DNA of 64,000 bases from Branchiostoma floridae (Eukaryota; Chordata; Leptocardii; Amphioxiformes; Branchiostomatidae): the NCBI RefSeq assembly GCF_000003815.2, contig NC_049985.1:12621844-12685843 (forward strand). Reading direction: 5' to 3'. The notes under the pieces are model-generated. The model made no database searches. It worked only from the letters and a program-made list of their open reading frames with translations, and was not told where the DNA came from. Both the position numbers and the translations under genes were made by a program. This document shows positions 22,501 through 42,700 of this stretch, piece by piece; position 1 is the stretch's first letter; each line of letters opens with the position of its first letter.

Positions 22501-24794
22501 GGTGCTCAAGATGCAGACTTCCTCCTGCACTGGAGATACTTCTACGACCCACCTGAGTTCCTAACTGTCATAAAGGGAGATGACGAGACACAGCATCATA
22601 TTGGTTACTTCAGGTATATGACGAGTTATGGGCTGTAACTATCGTACCCTATTACTTGTACTATAATACAAGGAGAAGGAGAGGGTGGACTTGGTCCGGG
22701 CAAGCAGCCCGCGATGATGATGATGATAATACACTACCATGATGTACATGTGTATGTAGCACAATGTGCTGATGAGCGTTATATATTGAAATGCATGGAC
22801 ATACCCTCCTTATAAGTAGTGTCATAAAAACCCATTGTGACACTGTACATGTGTTAGCTTCCAATGTGGTTTCGTTTCACAGCAGAAAGAAGAATGAGGT
22901 TTTTGCTGTGTTTTAAATTCTCCATAAAACAATTCTGATGTACAGTAGTCATACAAGGAAGGTATATTAATTGTGTTATGGACTCATGGTGGAGAGGTCA
23001 CAGTGAAATGGACCCAACACAGAAGTTTGAAGATTTACAATACTTAATGTTCTTTGCACTTGTGTAAGATGTGTTGTTTCTATTACAGAGATGAACCTAA
23101 CAAGAAACCAGTGTTTGTAGCCTCCAACCATGCCCAGAAGAACCACACCATTTCCCCCCAGGGAGATAACCTGTTTGCAGCTGTCAAGTATGTCTATTCT
23201 ACTTGTATCTTGTCTTAAGCCCTCTTGCTACAGTTTGAAAAGGGCAGTGTAGCCTATTTGAGGTCTTAGGGACAGTGGATTGTTATCCCTCTCTATGTAG
23301 GGAATGGTATTGGAGCCCATAACTCTCCTGCCATTTTTTTACCTCCCCACCAAAGGTCAGGTACAATACATTTTTATACCTGGGTGGATTGTCCTGTAAA
23401 GTGCCTTTCCCAGGGACACAACGTCTATCCTGGAATGCTTGGAGTTGAAATCTTGACCTCTCTCCGCTTGCCTAGCAATTTGGCCACTGGGCCTTCAACA
23501 TGGACTGAAAAAAAGATAGCAAAAAGTGCTAAATCCTAATCACTCACTATTTAATCACTTGGTATGTCAACCAGGTGTATGTAGCCTGTTTAAGTGCCAT
23601 CTAATTTTTTCATTTAATTTCTAGATTACATCTCAACAAAGTCTTGAAACAAACCAAGGACAAGAAGAAGAAAGAAGGGTTGAACAAACTGTCTGTCAAA
23701 CTGGAACAGCAGGCAAAGGAGGGAGGGTACTCACTCGAGGAACGACCTGCATCTTTCAAGGGAAGACGGAAGAAGGTAAGTCGTGTTTAGATTTCTAGGG
23801 GAATAATTAGAAAAAGTCAGTATCTGGAATTATGTCTACTCAGAACTTCAGATTCAAGATTTAACACTTAGTGTTTCACTATTACATAATACTGTTAATC
23901 TGTTGTTAACCTGTGTTAAAAACAGATGGAATCGTCACATGTAAAGAAGACAACTACAGGTTTTGTTTTTACATATTTGTTCACAGATGGTGACCCCAAC
24001 GTTCCATGGTGCTGGAATCGTGGTGCCCTTGGACAGTAATGAGGTGGGCTACCGGGAGCTCCCTGAGACTGATGGTAAGGACGTCTTACAACCACTGTTT
24101 CTATTGCTTCCACATTTCACCTGTCATTTGAACAGTGCTGTAAATGCATTAGCATGTACTTTTGCAATGGTTTTTGTTGTAGGTTTTTGCACTTTGGTAA
24201 CATAGAAAGAAAGAAATCACCTATTCACAGTTTTAGGATTTCACTGCATAAGGTCACTGTGAAAACTATGAAAATAAAATCACTACAAACATTTCACAAT
24301 TTACAGTATTTTGAAGTGAAACATGCAGTGAATTATCAGTAGCCTTCCTTACCCTCTTTCTGCCGCCTAATAACCAATATAGATTTGGTGTTAAATATCA
24401 TGCTTAAGGTTAAACTGAAATGACTTGCATTGAAGGTTTAGAAGAAAAGAGACATTTGTAGTTAACTTATATTCTATTCATCATAGGTGATCTTAAGAAG
24501 ATGCTGAAGAAAGTCGTTGAGGCAAAGGATGACGATGAGCGGATGACACATTTCGGCGACCTGCAGGAAATCATCACTCTGGTGCAGTTTGCGAATGACG
24601 AGTGTGACTACGGGATGGGGTACGAGTTGGGAATAGACCTGTTCTGTTACGGGTCGCACTTCTTCCACAAGGTCATCAGGAACCTGTTACCGCTGGCGTA
24701 TCAGCTGTTGGGGAGAGACGACTTCGGAACAGTCATCGAGGCACATCTAGACGACAGGAGAAAAACAGATCTGGCCAGGCTCAGGCAAAAGTGA
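19544..24794 (+). CDS. HPF1: Histone PARylation factor 1
   Basis: Exons 19544-19558, 19908-19989, 20140-20262, 22427-22613, 23089-23187, 23625-23775, 23987-24074 and 24487-24794 (TGA) give 350 residues; human HPF1 has 346. The basic N-terminus ([20 protein letters not shown]) fits a nuclear signal. Conserved stretches include [65 protein letters not shown] and [24 protein letters not shown]1 completes the PARP1/PARP2 active site and redirects ADP-ribosylation to serine. The catalytic pair corresponding to human D283/E284 is the DE of NDECD, here about residues 286-287, and is intact. Intron 3 (20263-22426) is swollen by two mobile elements. The gene converges with PRPF40 downstream. Confidence 0.97.
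20274..20532 (-). mobile_element. 5S rRNA-derived SINE in HPF1 intron 3
   Basis: Read on the minus strand, the segment starts TACGGCCGTGTGGCA, like the 5' end of 5S rRNA. It has an A-box-like AAGTTAAGCAACGCGAGG (complement near 20468-20484) and a 5S C-box-like CTTGGATGGGAGACC (complement of 20441-20455). It then continues into a non-5S body and ends in an ATT-rich tail (complement of 20276-20290). That organisation is a SINE3-type, 5S-derived SINE rather than a functional 5S gene. Its tail begins about 12 bases from the exon 3 splice donor at 20263. Confidence 0.7.
20805..22355. mobile_element. 1.55-kb non-autonomous DNA transposon, PIF/Harbinger-like, in HPF1 intron 3
   Basis: The ends are inverted repeats of about 43 bases with two mismatches, beginning GGGACCGTACGGC. 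They are flanked by TTA on both sides (20802-20804 and 22356-22358). A 3-bp TTA duplication is the hallmark of PIF/Harbinger elements. Subterminal G-rich motifs (GGGGGGAGGGCCAAGCAAAAA variants) occur in several copies at both ends. The interior has about four diverged copies of a unit of roughly 200 bp containing CAGCAAAAT and AAGAAATGGCG-like blocks (near 20945, 21155, 21360 and 21535). No transposase reading frame is present; short open frames inside are fortuitous. Confidence 0.75.
23390..23500 (-). repeat. tRNA-like SINE fragment in HPF1 intron 5
   Basis: On the minus strand it reads GGCCCAGTGGCCAAATTGC, then a B-box-like GGTCAAGATTTCAAC, then CCTGGGAAAGGCACTTTAC. The last block matches the tail block of the copies at 17885-17995 and 38585-38610. 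It is diverged and probably inactive. Confidence 0.45.
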
Positions 24795-26166
24795 CTGTTA
24801 AATGTTAACATACTATGGCTTGTTTGTACTTTGTGGATTTGGTGCTCTATTTGGTGCTTATCCTTTCTGTGGCAAATATTTTAGCTCTAATATGAGGACC
24901 GCTTTCACACGACATGTGCAACTATCCTAATCTGGAGAGGTACTTAATGACCGCTTCTTTCAACTCACCTTGATACAGATGTAGCACTTTTACAAAGCTT
25001 AAGATATGACTCAACTATGAATACTTTTAAACTAGCATTCCTCGAGCTGCAAAATTGCAACCAAAATACTTATGGAAGATGCAGAAAATCTAATAGTCTA
25101 AATAGGTTTGTTATACCACATGTGTAGCATGTTGTATATTCAGAAAATGAAGAAATAAACATTGAAGCAGTTTCTTCAAAATGTGTCTGAGTGACATTTA
25201 ATGTAGAAAAGATAGTATCATGACACAGGTTGTGGCAACATATTTCAACTTGGCCCCACAAATTGCAAAGTAATGAATTTTCTACTCTTCTGCCTTTGTA
25301 ACTACAACACATTTTATCAACACATAAAATGAATGTTTTCAGAAACAAAGATGTGATAAATTACATTAAACCTCCATGCTGTGGACTCATTTGTACTGTA
25401 GCATGGCCAGCAGGAAAAGGGTTAAAATCCTACAAGACATGCTGACAATGGTTTGTATGTTTAGACTGAAGCATGAGATACAGACAAACATTTCTCAAGC
25501 AATAAACAGTGGACAGAACAAGCTTATTGCCAGTCAGTACAAGTAAGCCTACAGACATGCCTACAAACCTTGAGCCAGCTAAGGTAGCCACTAGCCTTTG
25601 TTACTCAATCTCTTGCTGTCTCTCTGATGATTGGGCTAAAAGTGTGATTAAATCAGGCTCAGGTAGCCGTTTGGTACCATAATTCGAATTGGTTACCTGG
25701 TTAGACTGATAGAGGATTAATGCATGTCTGCAACTACAGTGGTCCATGTGAATGGTGTTTGAGTTGCAAAAGTGTTCATCTGTAAATATTCTGCATTATA
25801 CAAAGTGTATACAAGAAAACAATGAAAACAGTTTGCATTGTTCATACATCATCTTGGGACATACTGTAGGATTTTTGGCAGGGTTTTGATTGTAGATCAT
25901 AACCTATACTACATACAGAAGCAACCATGGAGTACAATGAACCCACAAACTTAAACATTACAAGTTTTGTCATCTTTAGGACAAATTCCAGTACTTCAGT
26001 TACAACTCAATATTTGTGGCTGCACACTTTCAAGTATTCTTGTGTTATCAAATTACCTCCCTGCTACACTTGGTGTACCCCAAGGCTCAATACTGGGCCC
26101 ATGACTGTACCCCCCTCCCCAGCCCCCTTTGGATGTCACTATGTACATAGAAGAAAGAATCTTGGA
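24795..26166. other. Convergent 3' spacer between HPF1 and PRPF40
   Basis: It includes the HPF1 3' UTR and the PRPF40 3' UTR. Apart from the short reverse-transcriptase remnant described separately and a loose inverted repeat around 25555-25735 (ACATGC ends), I see nothing that supports another gene. Confidence 0.5.
26039..26101 (+). pseudogene. Non-LTR retrotransposon reverse-transcriptase remnant
   Basis: One frame over 26069-26101 reads LGVPQGSILGP, which is the motif B-region signature of CR1/Jockey/L1-type reverse transcriptases. The preceding codons (SNYLPAT) fit the usual upstream context. Homology ends immediately downstream, so only a fragment of roughly 20 codons survives, close to the PRPF40 3' end. 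Confidence 0.55.
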
Positions 26167-35665
<9,499 letters not shown>

Positions 35666-35914
35666 CCTGTAATGCACTCACCAACTGCTAGGGGGAGAAG
35701 AAACACAGTCTCTTTTAGAATGATTACAGATGCTTTCAGTTTGGATCGTTGAAACCAAAGACGTTATATAGGGTCCTTGTTCAAACAAAAGACAGAAGCT
35801 TTCTGGTCCCTTTCAAAGTATGACCTGATCTTTCAGATGCAGACAGGCACATGAGACTTGTTAACCAATCAAAGGGATTGTTAGAACTCAGGCATCTTGT
35901 ATGGTAACAGGTCA

Positions 35915-36563
35915 ACTCGCCCCAAGACTAACTCGCCCCAGCTATTTACTACCGACTCGCCCCAAGTTACGGGACCCGGGAATACAGGATAGCCCTTGCT
36001 TTTATACTGCTTTAACACACGTATATCCAAATTTTAGATATTACTTTATATGCTAACAAAATCTCGTCGCTCTAATTTTAATGTCCTCTTCGGTTTGACA
36101 CTTTTATTTAACGCCCGATCAACGCCGGGGCGCTAGCGGGTATATGTTGCATGTCGGCCAGGGGGTGTGCATCGCTCACTGTAATCTCAAGTATCTCAAA
36201 TTAATACACATAGGCTGTTATGAAACTATGTTACATAAACTTATATACTTCTGTTATATTTGTCAATAAAGCTTGCCACTGTAGTGACGTAAGAGCGCTC
36301 CCAGTCCGGGCAAAAATTATCAATAAAGCGGGCGGGCCGACATGCCGACCGGGCCCGCCCGCAGATCCCGAGTTCGCCGCTAAATACCGAGCAAAAAAAG
36401 AAGTTTAGCGACGAGGTTTTGTTAGCAAATAAAGTTATATTTACAAGCAGAATACATGTGTATAAAGACAGCATAAAAGCAAGGGCTATCCTGTATTCCC
36501 GGTCCCCCTAACTTGGGGCGAGTCGGTAGTAAATAGTTGGGGCGAGTTAGTCTTGGGGCGAGT
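35915..36563. mobile_element. Foldback element with long ACTCGCCCC inverted repeats in the PRPF40 5' intron
   Basis: The two ends are inverted copies, nearly perfect for about 90 bases and recognisable for about 150. Each end carries three ACTCGCCCC blocks spaced about 16-30 bases apart, followed by GGGAATACAGGATAGCCC. The 350-base centre holds no gene. No target-site duplication is evident. It lies inside the noncoding intron 35667-37199 of PRPF40. Confidence 0.75.
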
Positions 36564-37199
36564 CGTCTAGAAATCTCTTGTATGTATACTTCATATTTAG
36601 GTCAGCCTTAGATGTCTGATGTTACCGTTCAATTCCATAATTTTTCTCCATAAAATCAACAATTTTAGACAATTTTTTCTGAGAACAATCATCATATAAA
36701 ATGTTACCTTGAAATAAACTGAAGTGAAATATCTTGAAACGTTACATTTGCATTTTCTGCTCTTCTGTTAACATTGTAAAATGTTATCAATCAATCCCTT
36801 CAGCCCCTTTCCCTGTTAAGAATACAGCGTTAGACTACTGAACTTGATGTTGCTTGGATCAAAAGTATTTTTGCCCCCCTCCCCACAACACCATGTTACT
36901 TCCCTCTCATCAAATAGATATTAAATATTTCTTTTCAAATTAACTTGGCCGTATGTTACTTACAACCAGTATTTACAATCATTATGATCAGGACACTGAA
37001 GCTAAGGTAGCCACGACAAATTATGCGTTCGTGCTTCCAGAAAGCTCCTTTCTCTACTAGGATAAATTTTCGCCCCCCTCCCACACAGATCGGTTTTTGC
37101 TGCCCATATTTCCCCCAATTTGGCATTAAACCTTGACTTTCTCCCTGTCTTTAAAGGCCCACTTATCTATGAAATTCAAAGGGACTATATGACTCTTAC

Positions 37200-37746
37200 C
37201 TGCCTCCAAACGATGCACTTTCTACCGTTTTGGGCGTCCCGGCGAGATGCGGTCTTTCTTCTCTCCTGTCTCGCTCTCTCGTAGGGCACGCGTGACGACA
37301 AAGTGTGGTTTGGCGGTGGTGTGGCGGGCAGTGCAAAAGCGCCTCTGTGTGGATCAATTGTGTACTGCAGGCATAACTTATCAACCCATTAAACGTCCTT
37401 GGCTTGACTACACGCTGCTAAATGTAGGTAAAATAAATGTACTTTAACATCCTTGATACCGTTTCACAAGAAATAGATTTTCTATGCTCAATATTTGATT
37501 GAAGTTAATATCAATATTTTTTGCGTTTTTGCGGTGTTGAAAAAATCCGCTAGGAGGCGCTGTTCACGCGACCTGTCGGTCTAATCATGAATAGCAATTT
37601 GCAGACGAACAGTCCTGTATGTCACGCGCCTCTCGCTCATGCTGGGGTAAATTGTCTCCCTTTTACGACAATTGGCGCCATGATTGCCAAGTAGCTCCGT
37701 TACAGAGACCTTAGGGAAAGCCCAAGTGTAGTGAGCGGTACATCAG
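37200..37746. promoter_or_regulatory. Divergent promoter region: PRPF40 (-) and ClC exchanger (+) 5' noncoding exons
   Basis: On the minus strand a noncoding exon is spliced at 37200 (GTAAGA donor complement at 37194-37199), acceptor 35667. On the plus strand a likely noncoding exon ends at 37746 (donor GTATGT) and can splice to the acceptor before 39676. The interval is relatively rich in CpG. No TATA box stands out. Transcription start sites are inferred. Confidence 0.5.
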
Positions 37747-39675
37747 GTATGTAGAAAAAGCCACAAATTGGTATAAAAAGTTAATTATTTGTGGTCAGTG
37801 CGATTGTAGAGCTGAGAGACTGCAAATGGTTATAAAACGCATGGAAGACGATCTATAAATGTTTTGCCCTACCCTTTTCCATGCAACTTTGGTGTGTATA
37901 CGGCTGATGTTATATTTAATAACGCCAGTTTGGCAAGGAAAAGCACATAGGGTACGAAAAAAACCTTCAAGTAGACGAAAAGAAGACCCCGAAAACGCAG
38001 CTGATGAAGGGGGAGGGGGGCGTGGGGTCAGGTAGATATTTGGTGCGAGGCGGAAGTTGACACCTAGTTCAGGCTAAAACGTTTGTAACATTTTCCCTGT
38101 ACGTACTACGGACGGTTTAGGAATGTTAAACTTCCTTTTAAGGGGTTTACTGGAGCTGTAGGAGGTATGGTACAGTTAAGTCGTAGTTTGTTTTCAGATG
38201 ACGTTAGTTACTATTGCGTAATGCAAAACATTTTGTTTTGTTATTAAAACTTGTTGCGTATTCTCAAACGTAATGTCTAATCTAGAAATAGTCTGAATCT
38301 ATCTTAAGCTTTTTTCATGTTCATGTTCAGTCTGTTTATACAGATGGGTGCGTGCACTTGTTACTGGCTTCATAGAACTGATTAATGTTATACAGTTTGC
38401 CCCCCCCCCAAAAAAAAACCTGCAAGTAATGTTACACAACATTCTATTGTTACAATTTATTTCCAATCATACTGTTAGTAAAGTATAGTGTACTGCTGCT
38501 GTTGAATGATACATGGTTTCGTAATTGTTAGTGTTTGGCCAAGGACCTAGAGGTCTAGGGCTAGAATCCCCCGACATGCCATTGATGCTGGGAATGCCAC
38601 TTAACACAAATTTTGTCACTTCTCTCAGGTGAAAATATGTACCTAGCTTCGGTTAGGAACATCCCTCAGATATCTGTACTACTAACATGTTAATATGTCT
38701 GAGGAGAGCCACATCACTATAAAAATCCTTTCAAACTTTCAAATCAAAGTTTGTGAATTCTTTCTACCCAACACTAAGCCCTAGTATCTTGGCTGACTTA
38801 GCGTTATGAAAGGAGAGTTGTTCCCTTTGTCAAAAGCTTATTGAGGAGCTTTCTTTGGTTTTGTCCTGATCTGTATTCAACTACCAGTAACGTTACATGT
38901 TGAAGCTTGTTAAGATTCAATAGAAAGTTCCTCTTGCCAAAAAGCAGTTACTCAAGCAACTGGATATGATTTTGGAAACGGTCAGACGTTTCAACTGGAA
39001 TCCACCAGTTTTCATCAGTGACACTGAAAGTTCCTCTTGTTTTGACACATGGCAATGTTATCTGTTCTAATTTATTACATAGAAAATATTTGTATCTGGG
39101 TGTAACCGTATTTACGGATGTCCCTAGTAGCCAGACACACTGTTTGGATCAGAGTGAACATACAATCTCTGTACACAAGAATACAGCACGCCTTTTGGCA
39201 GCGTGTATCAGTGTGTACACAGAGTCATATGACTGGCCCCAGGGTATCGGGTATACAGGACAATACTGTAGTATCAGCGTCAGTCAGTGTTAGAAAATAA
39301 GGACACGGGGTATCAGGATAGGTACAGAAACTGCTTCAGCTGTTAGCAGTCTACTAGTTTAGAGTCAATATGTTGATGACAATAGCTTTGTAGCTTTACA
39401 ACAGTTTTATAGCAGTATGAAATTTTATGGCCTTCAATAGAAGTCAGCCATGGTTGTTTAGAAAATGGAATATTCAGTTGTCAAGACTTCTAGAAGGAGC
39501 TGATTTCAGTGTTATACAGTGTTATCTTTGAATTGAATGAAGAAGCGCAAACATATATCTTTCAGAAGATGATTAAAGCCAGTGAAGATTAATACTTGTG
39601 GTGCCAAGTCTTGAGTGTGAATGGAATAGTCATAGACCACGAATTGATACACGATGTTTGTTGTTGTTTTCCCAG
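37747..39675. other. First intron of the ClC exchanger gene (noncoding)
   Basis: No exon is recognised in this stretch. It contains a tRNA-like SINE copy (about 38525-38695) and short homopolymer runs (near 38400). A possible long frame at 39018-39293 has no recognisable similarity and is treated as chance. Confidence 0.45.
38525..38695 (+). repeat. tRNA-like SINE copy
   Basis: A GTGTTTGGCC start and a B-box-like GGGCTAGAATCCCC are followed by the tail GTACCTAGCTTCGGTTAGG. These blocks are shared in whole or part with copies near 17260, 17885 and (reverse) 23390. Confidence 0.5.
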
Positions 39676-39715
39676 GTGGCTGCTTTTGTAGAAAACAAGC
39701 TGCAGTTTTGTGTTG

Positions 39716-42700
39716 ATGGAATCAAAGAAACTCCTGGAAGCAGACATGTCGACACCAAAGTACGAGTCCATGAACGGGGGCCTGCCGGACGATGATGATG
39801 AACTCCTGGACATCGCCACGGAGATCGCCACGGAAACAGCCAGTACAACCAGCGCTGGCAGCAACCAACCTTTCCTAGGTGGGTCCAACATGCAGCAAAT
39901 GTGACATTTACTTAAACAGTGATATTTTTCTATTGATTTTTTTCTTTGAATATCATAATGATGACATGATCTAAACCTAGTTGAGTCTCTATGACACTAC
40001 AATCACAAATACTGTAAATGCAGAAATGTTCGCGGTGGTTTTATGTTCACGTTTTTCATGGTGACCACTTCACCGTGAACTTAAAACCACCGCGAACATT
40101 TTTCCATGATAGTATGAGACTGCAGTCTATGGCGCTACCGCAAACTTAAAACCACCGCGAACACTCCATTTTCCTACTACGGCAAAAGTAAATCCCCGCA
40201 AACTCAAATGCATTTACAGTAAACAAACGTAAGCACAGTCCCATTTTATACTGTACATTATAGGACAATAGGAGACAAGGATTTTATTCAGTTAGCACCC
40301 TTTGCCCTGTAGTTCACTTGTTCCAATGAATTCATTTGCGACTTCCCAATATCATTGATAAGTAGTGATCTCATCATCCACTACCCAATATCTATTCTTC
40401 AATGTTTAAGTATCTAACAAAATTCCTACTGGCACTTTCCATTGTAAGTGATAGTTCAGAGTCATGTTGTTGTCGGATTTTGTCAGTTTGAACTTAAAGC
40501 TTTTGAGAATATTTTTAATGAGAATCAAGTGTTAAAGGCGCCAAGTATTCCAAATGCGAACTGTTACCCCTTGTTCATGTGTTAAATGCCAACATACATG
40601 TACACTTGCAGGTTTATATGAACCTTGCTACTGCCCTGAAATTCCCTCCCTAACCCATTTTAAGGCCAGCTGATAGACCATCAATGCATTAAGGGAGCAT
40701 TTATTGAGCCTAACTAAGTCTACAGGCTTTACCATTATGCCTGGCTGAAATATGTAGTGCACTAAGTACCCGCAGTAAAAATGCCATCTGGCAGGATCAT
40801 TTGTTTCCTTCTGCTGTTGGCGTTTGCAGATGAAAATGGATAATACATGAATCAAAACATAACCCTGGTGAAAGAAACTGTTCTTTAGCAATGCTAAGAA
40901 TTGCCAGCAGAGAATGAGAATGAATTGGCATTGTCTTGTAATTAAAGACATAAGATATTGGGTCTCTGCTGTAAGTTACACTACACAATATTAGTAGTAC
41001 CCTTGAAGAAGCATATGGAATGTAATGAAATTGATGTTATACTGTAAATCTCAAAACTTTCACAGTGAATATGCATTTCCAATGTACATGTATTGTTACT
41101 ATATAATATATATTACAAAATTATTTTGACCATACATTTAAAACACCATAACAACCTTTTAGTTTTGCCTCCTATGGCAAAGTAAAACCACTTCAATTGC
41201 AAATGAATTTAAAACAAGTGTCCCTTGGTGATCCATATGTTCCATGACCTGTAGGAGGCATAGATTTAATAAAATGATAATTCTGTCAAATATGTAAATT
41301 ATGTTATTCACATGGTAATATTGAGAGATATAACTTATAAGGCAATAGAATTAAGTCCAGTTTCCACATCTCGTTTTTCCACACTCATGTTTTCCGACAA
41401 GCCCCTGGATAAAGCTAAGTCTACAGGCTCACACTCCCCACACAGATCGACCTATCCAAGCCACCAGACCTATCCACTCAGGCAGCCTGAATACCTTTAC
41501 AGGGTCTGAAATAGTCGCACACTTCTCATATCCATCATGCTGTCAGGTATTATTACTATCCACCTGGCATTACGCTCACACCTGGGGTTTTATTCTCCTA
41601 CATCCCTCAAAAATCTATTACATCCTCTGGGCTTCACTGTCAAAACAGTGTTTAAGTCTGCACATTGAGTTGTTTCCAATAACTGTGAGTGTTTGAAATA
41701 TGCCCTAATGGGGGGTATGCAAATTTTAGGTTAATTAAATGGATTACCCGTCTGGAGTGAGGTGGGTCGACTCCTCAGGGTGAGATCAATGTTGTGATTA
41801 CTCCCCCTGGGGGACTGGTCTGAACTGCAGGTCATTGAAAATTCATTTCCAGCTTCTCTTTTGATGAATTTTGGGTTTCCTTTGTTTTTAAAATTTTGGA
41901 TATTGGAAAGTATTCAAAGGAGGTATTTACATTTCTATCTATTTTCTATCTTTTCAATTATTAAAATCTTACGAAGAAAATATTTTCAATCAAATAGAAG
42001 TACTGTCCTTTTATTTGTGCAAAATTTCTGTGTTTTTGTTTTTGCTGATTTTAGGATTTTTCTTTTCATCTAGATATGTTGCTAAAGTGAGAACCCGATA
42101 GGAGCCCCATGAACACAAACATTAATTTTATTCAGCATTCACTCTTTACAAAGCTTATTGTTCTGTTTTAAAAGATTGACAGTTTTTCCTAAATGGCAGT
42201 GACATGCTCCATTCATAACATGCCACACATCAGCCTCTGCTGACACTCATGCATCACTGCTGTCATAACGTCCTTGTGGCTCCCCTCTGGAGCACGCCTC
42301 CCGACGTACGGTCACGTTGCCAATCAATATATGGAAGCCGACCCCTAAGGAATTGCCTGGGAAACGGAATGAATATCTAATGTCGTTTTCCTGGACTGTC
42401 TACGACGTCTGGTAACAGTCCTGGCTCGACGTCACGGTCGTCACATGTCAGAAATTATGCATAATATATATGATTAGGTGTGATTTTTATCCTTATCACA
42501 TCAGTGTTGATGCAGACCAAATTGTGGTAGGAAAACCATTTTTCTTCTCCTTTCTGCATGCATCTGTGGAACCCTTTTGCCAAATTACCATCACAGACTG
42601 CACAGGAATTGATCGGTAAAACCGTCATGCTAAATCATGTCACAGGAATCATGGGTAATTCTGAAAGAAAAAATCAAATGCATGACAAAATTGATGTAAA

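Noticed and set aside
39018-39300. A 91-codon open frame in the first ClC intron
   Set aside because: No recognisable domain, no splice sites in phase with the gene, and an unlikely composition.
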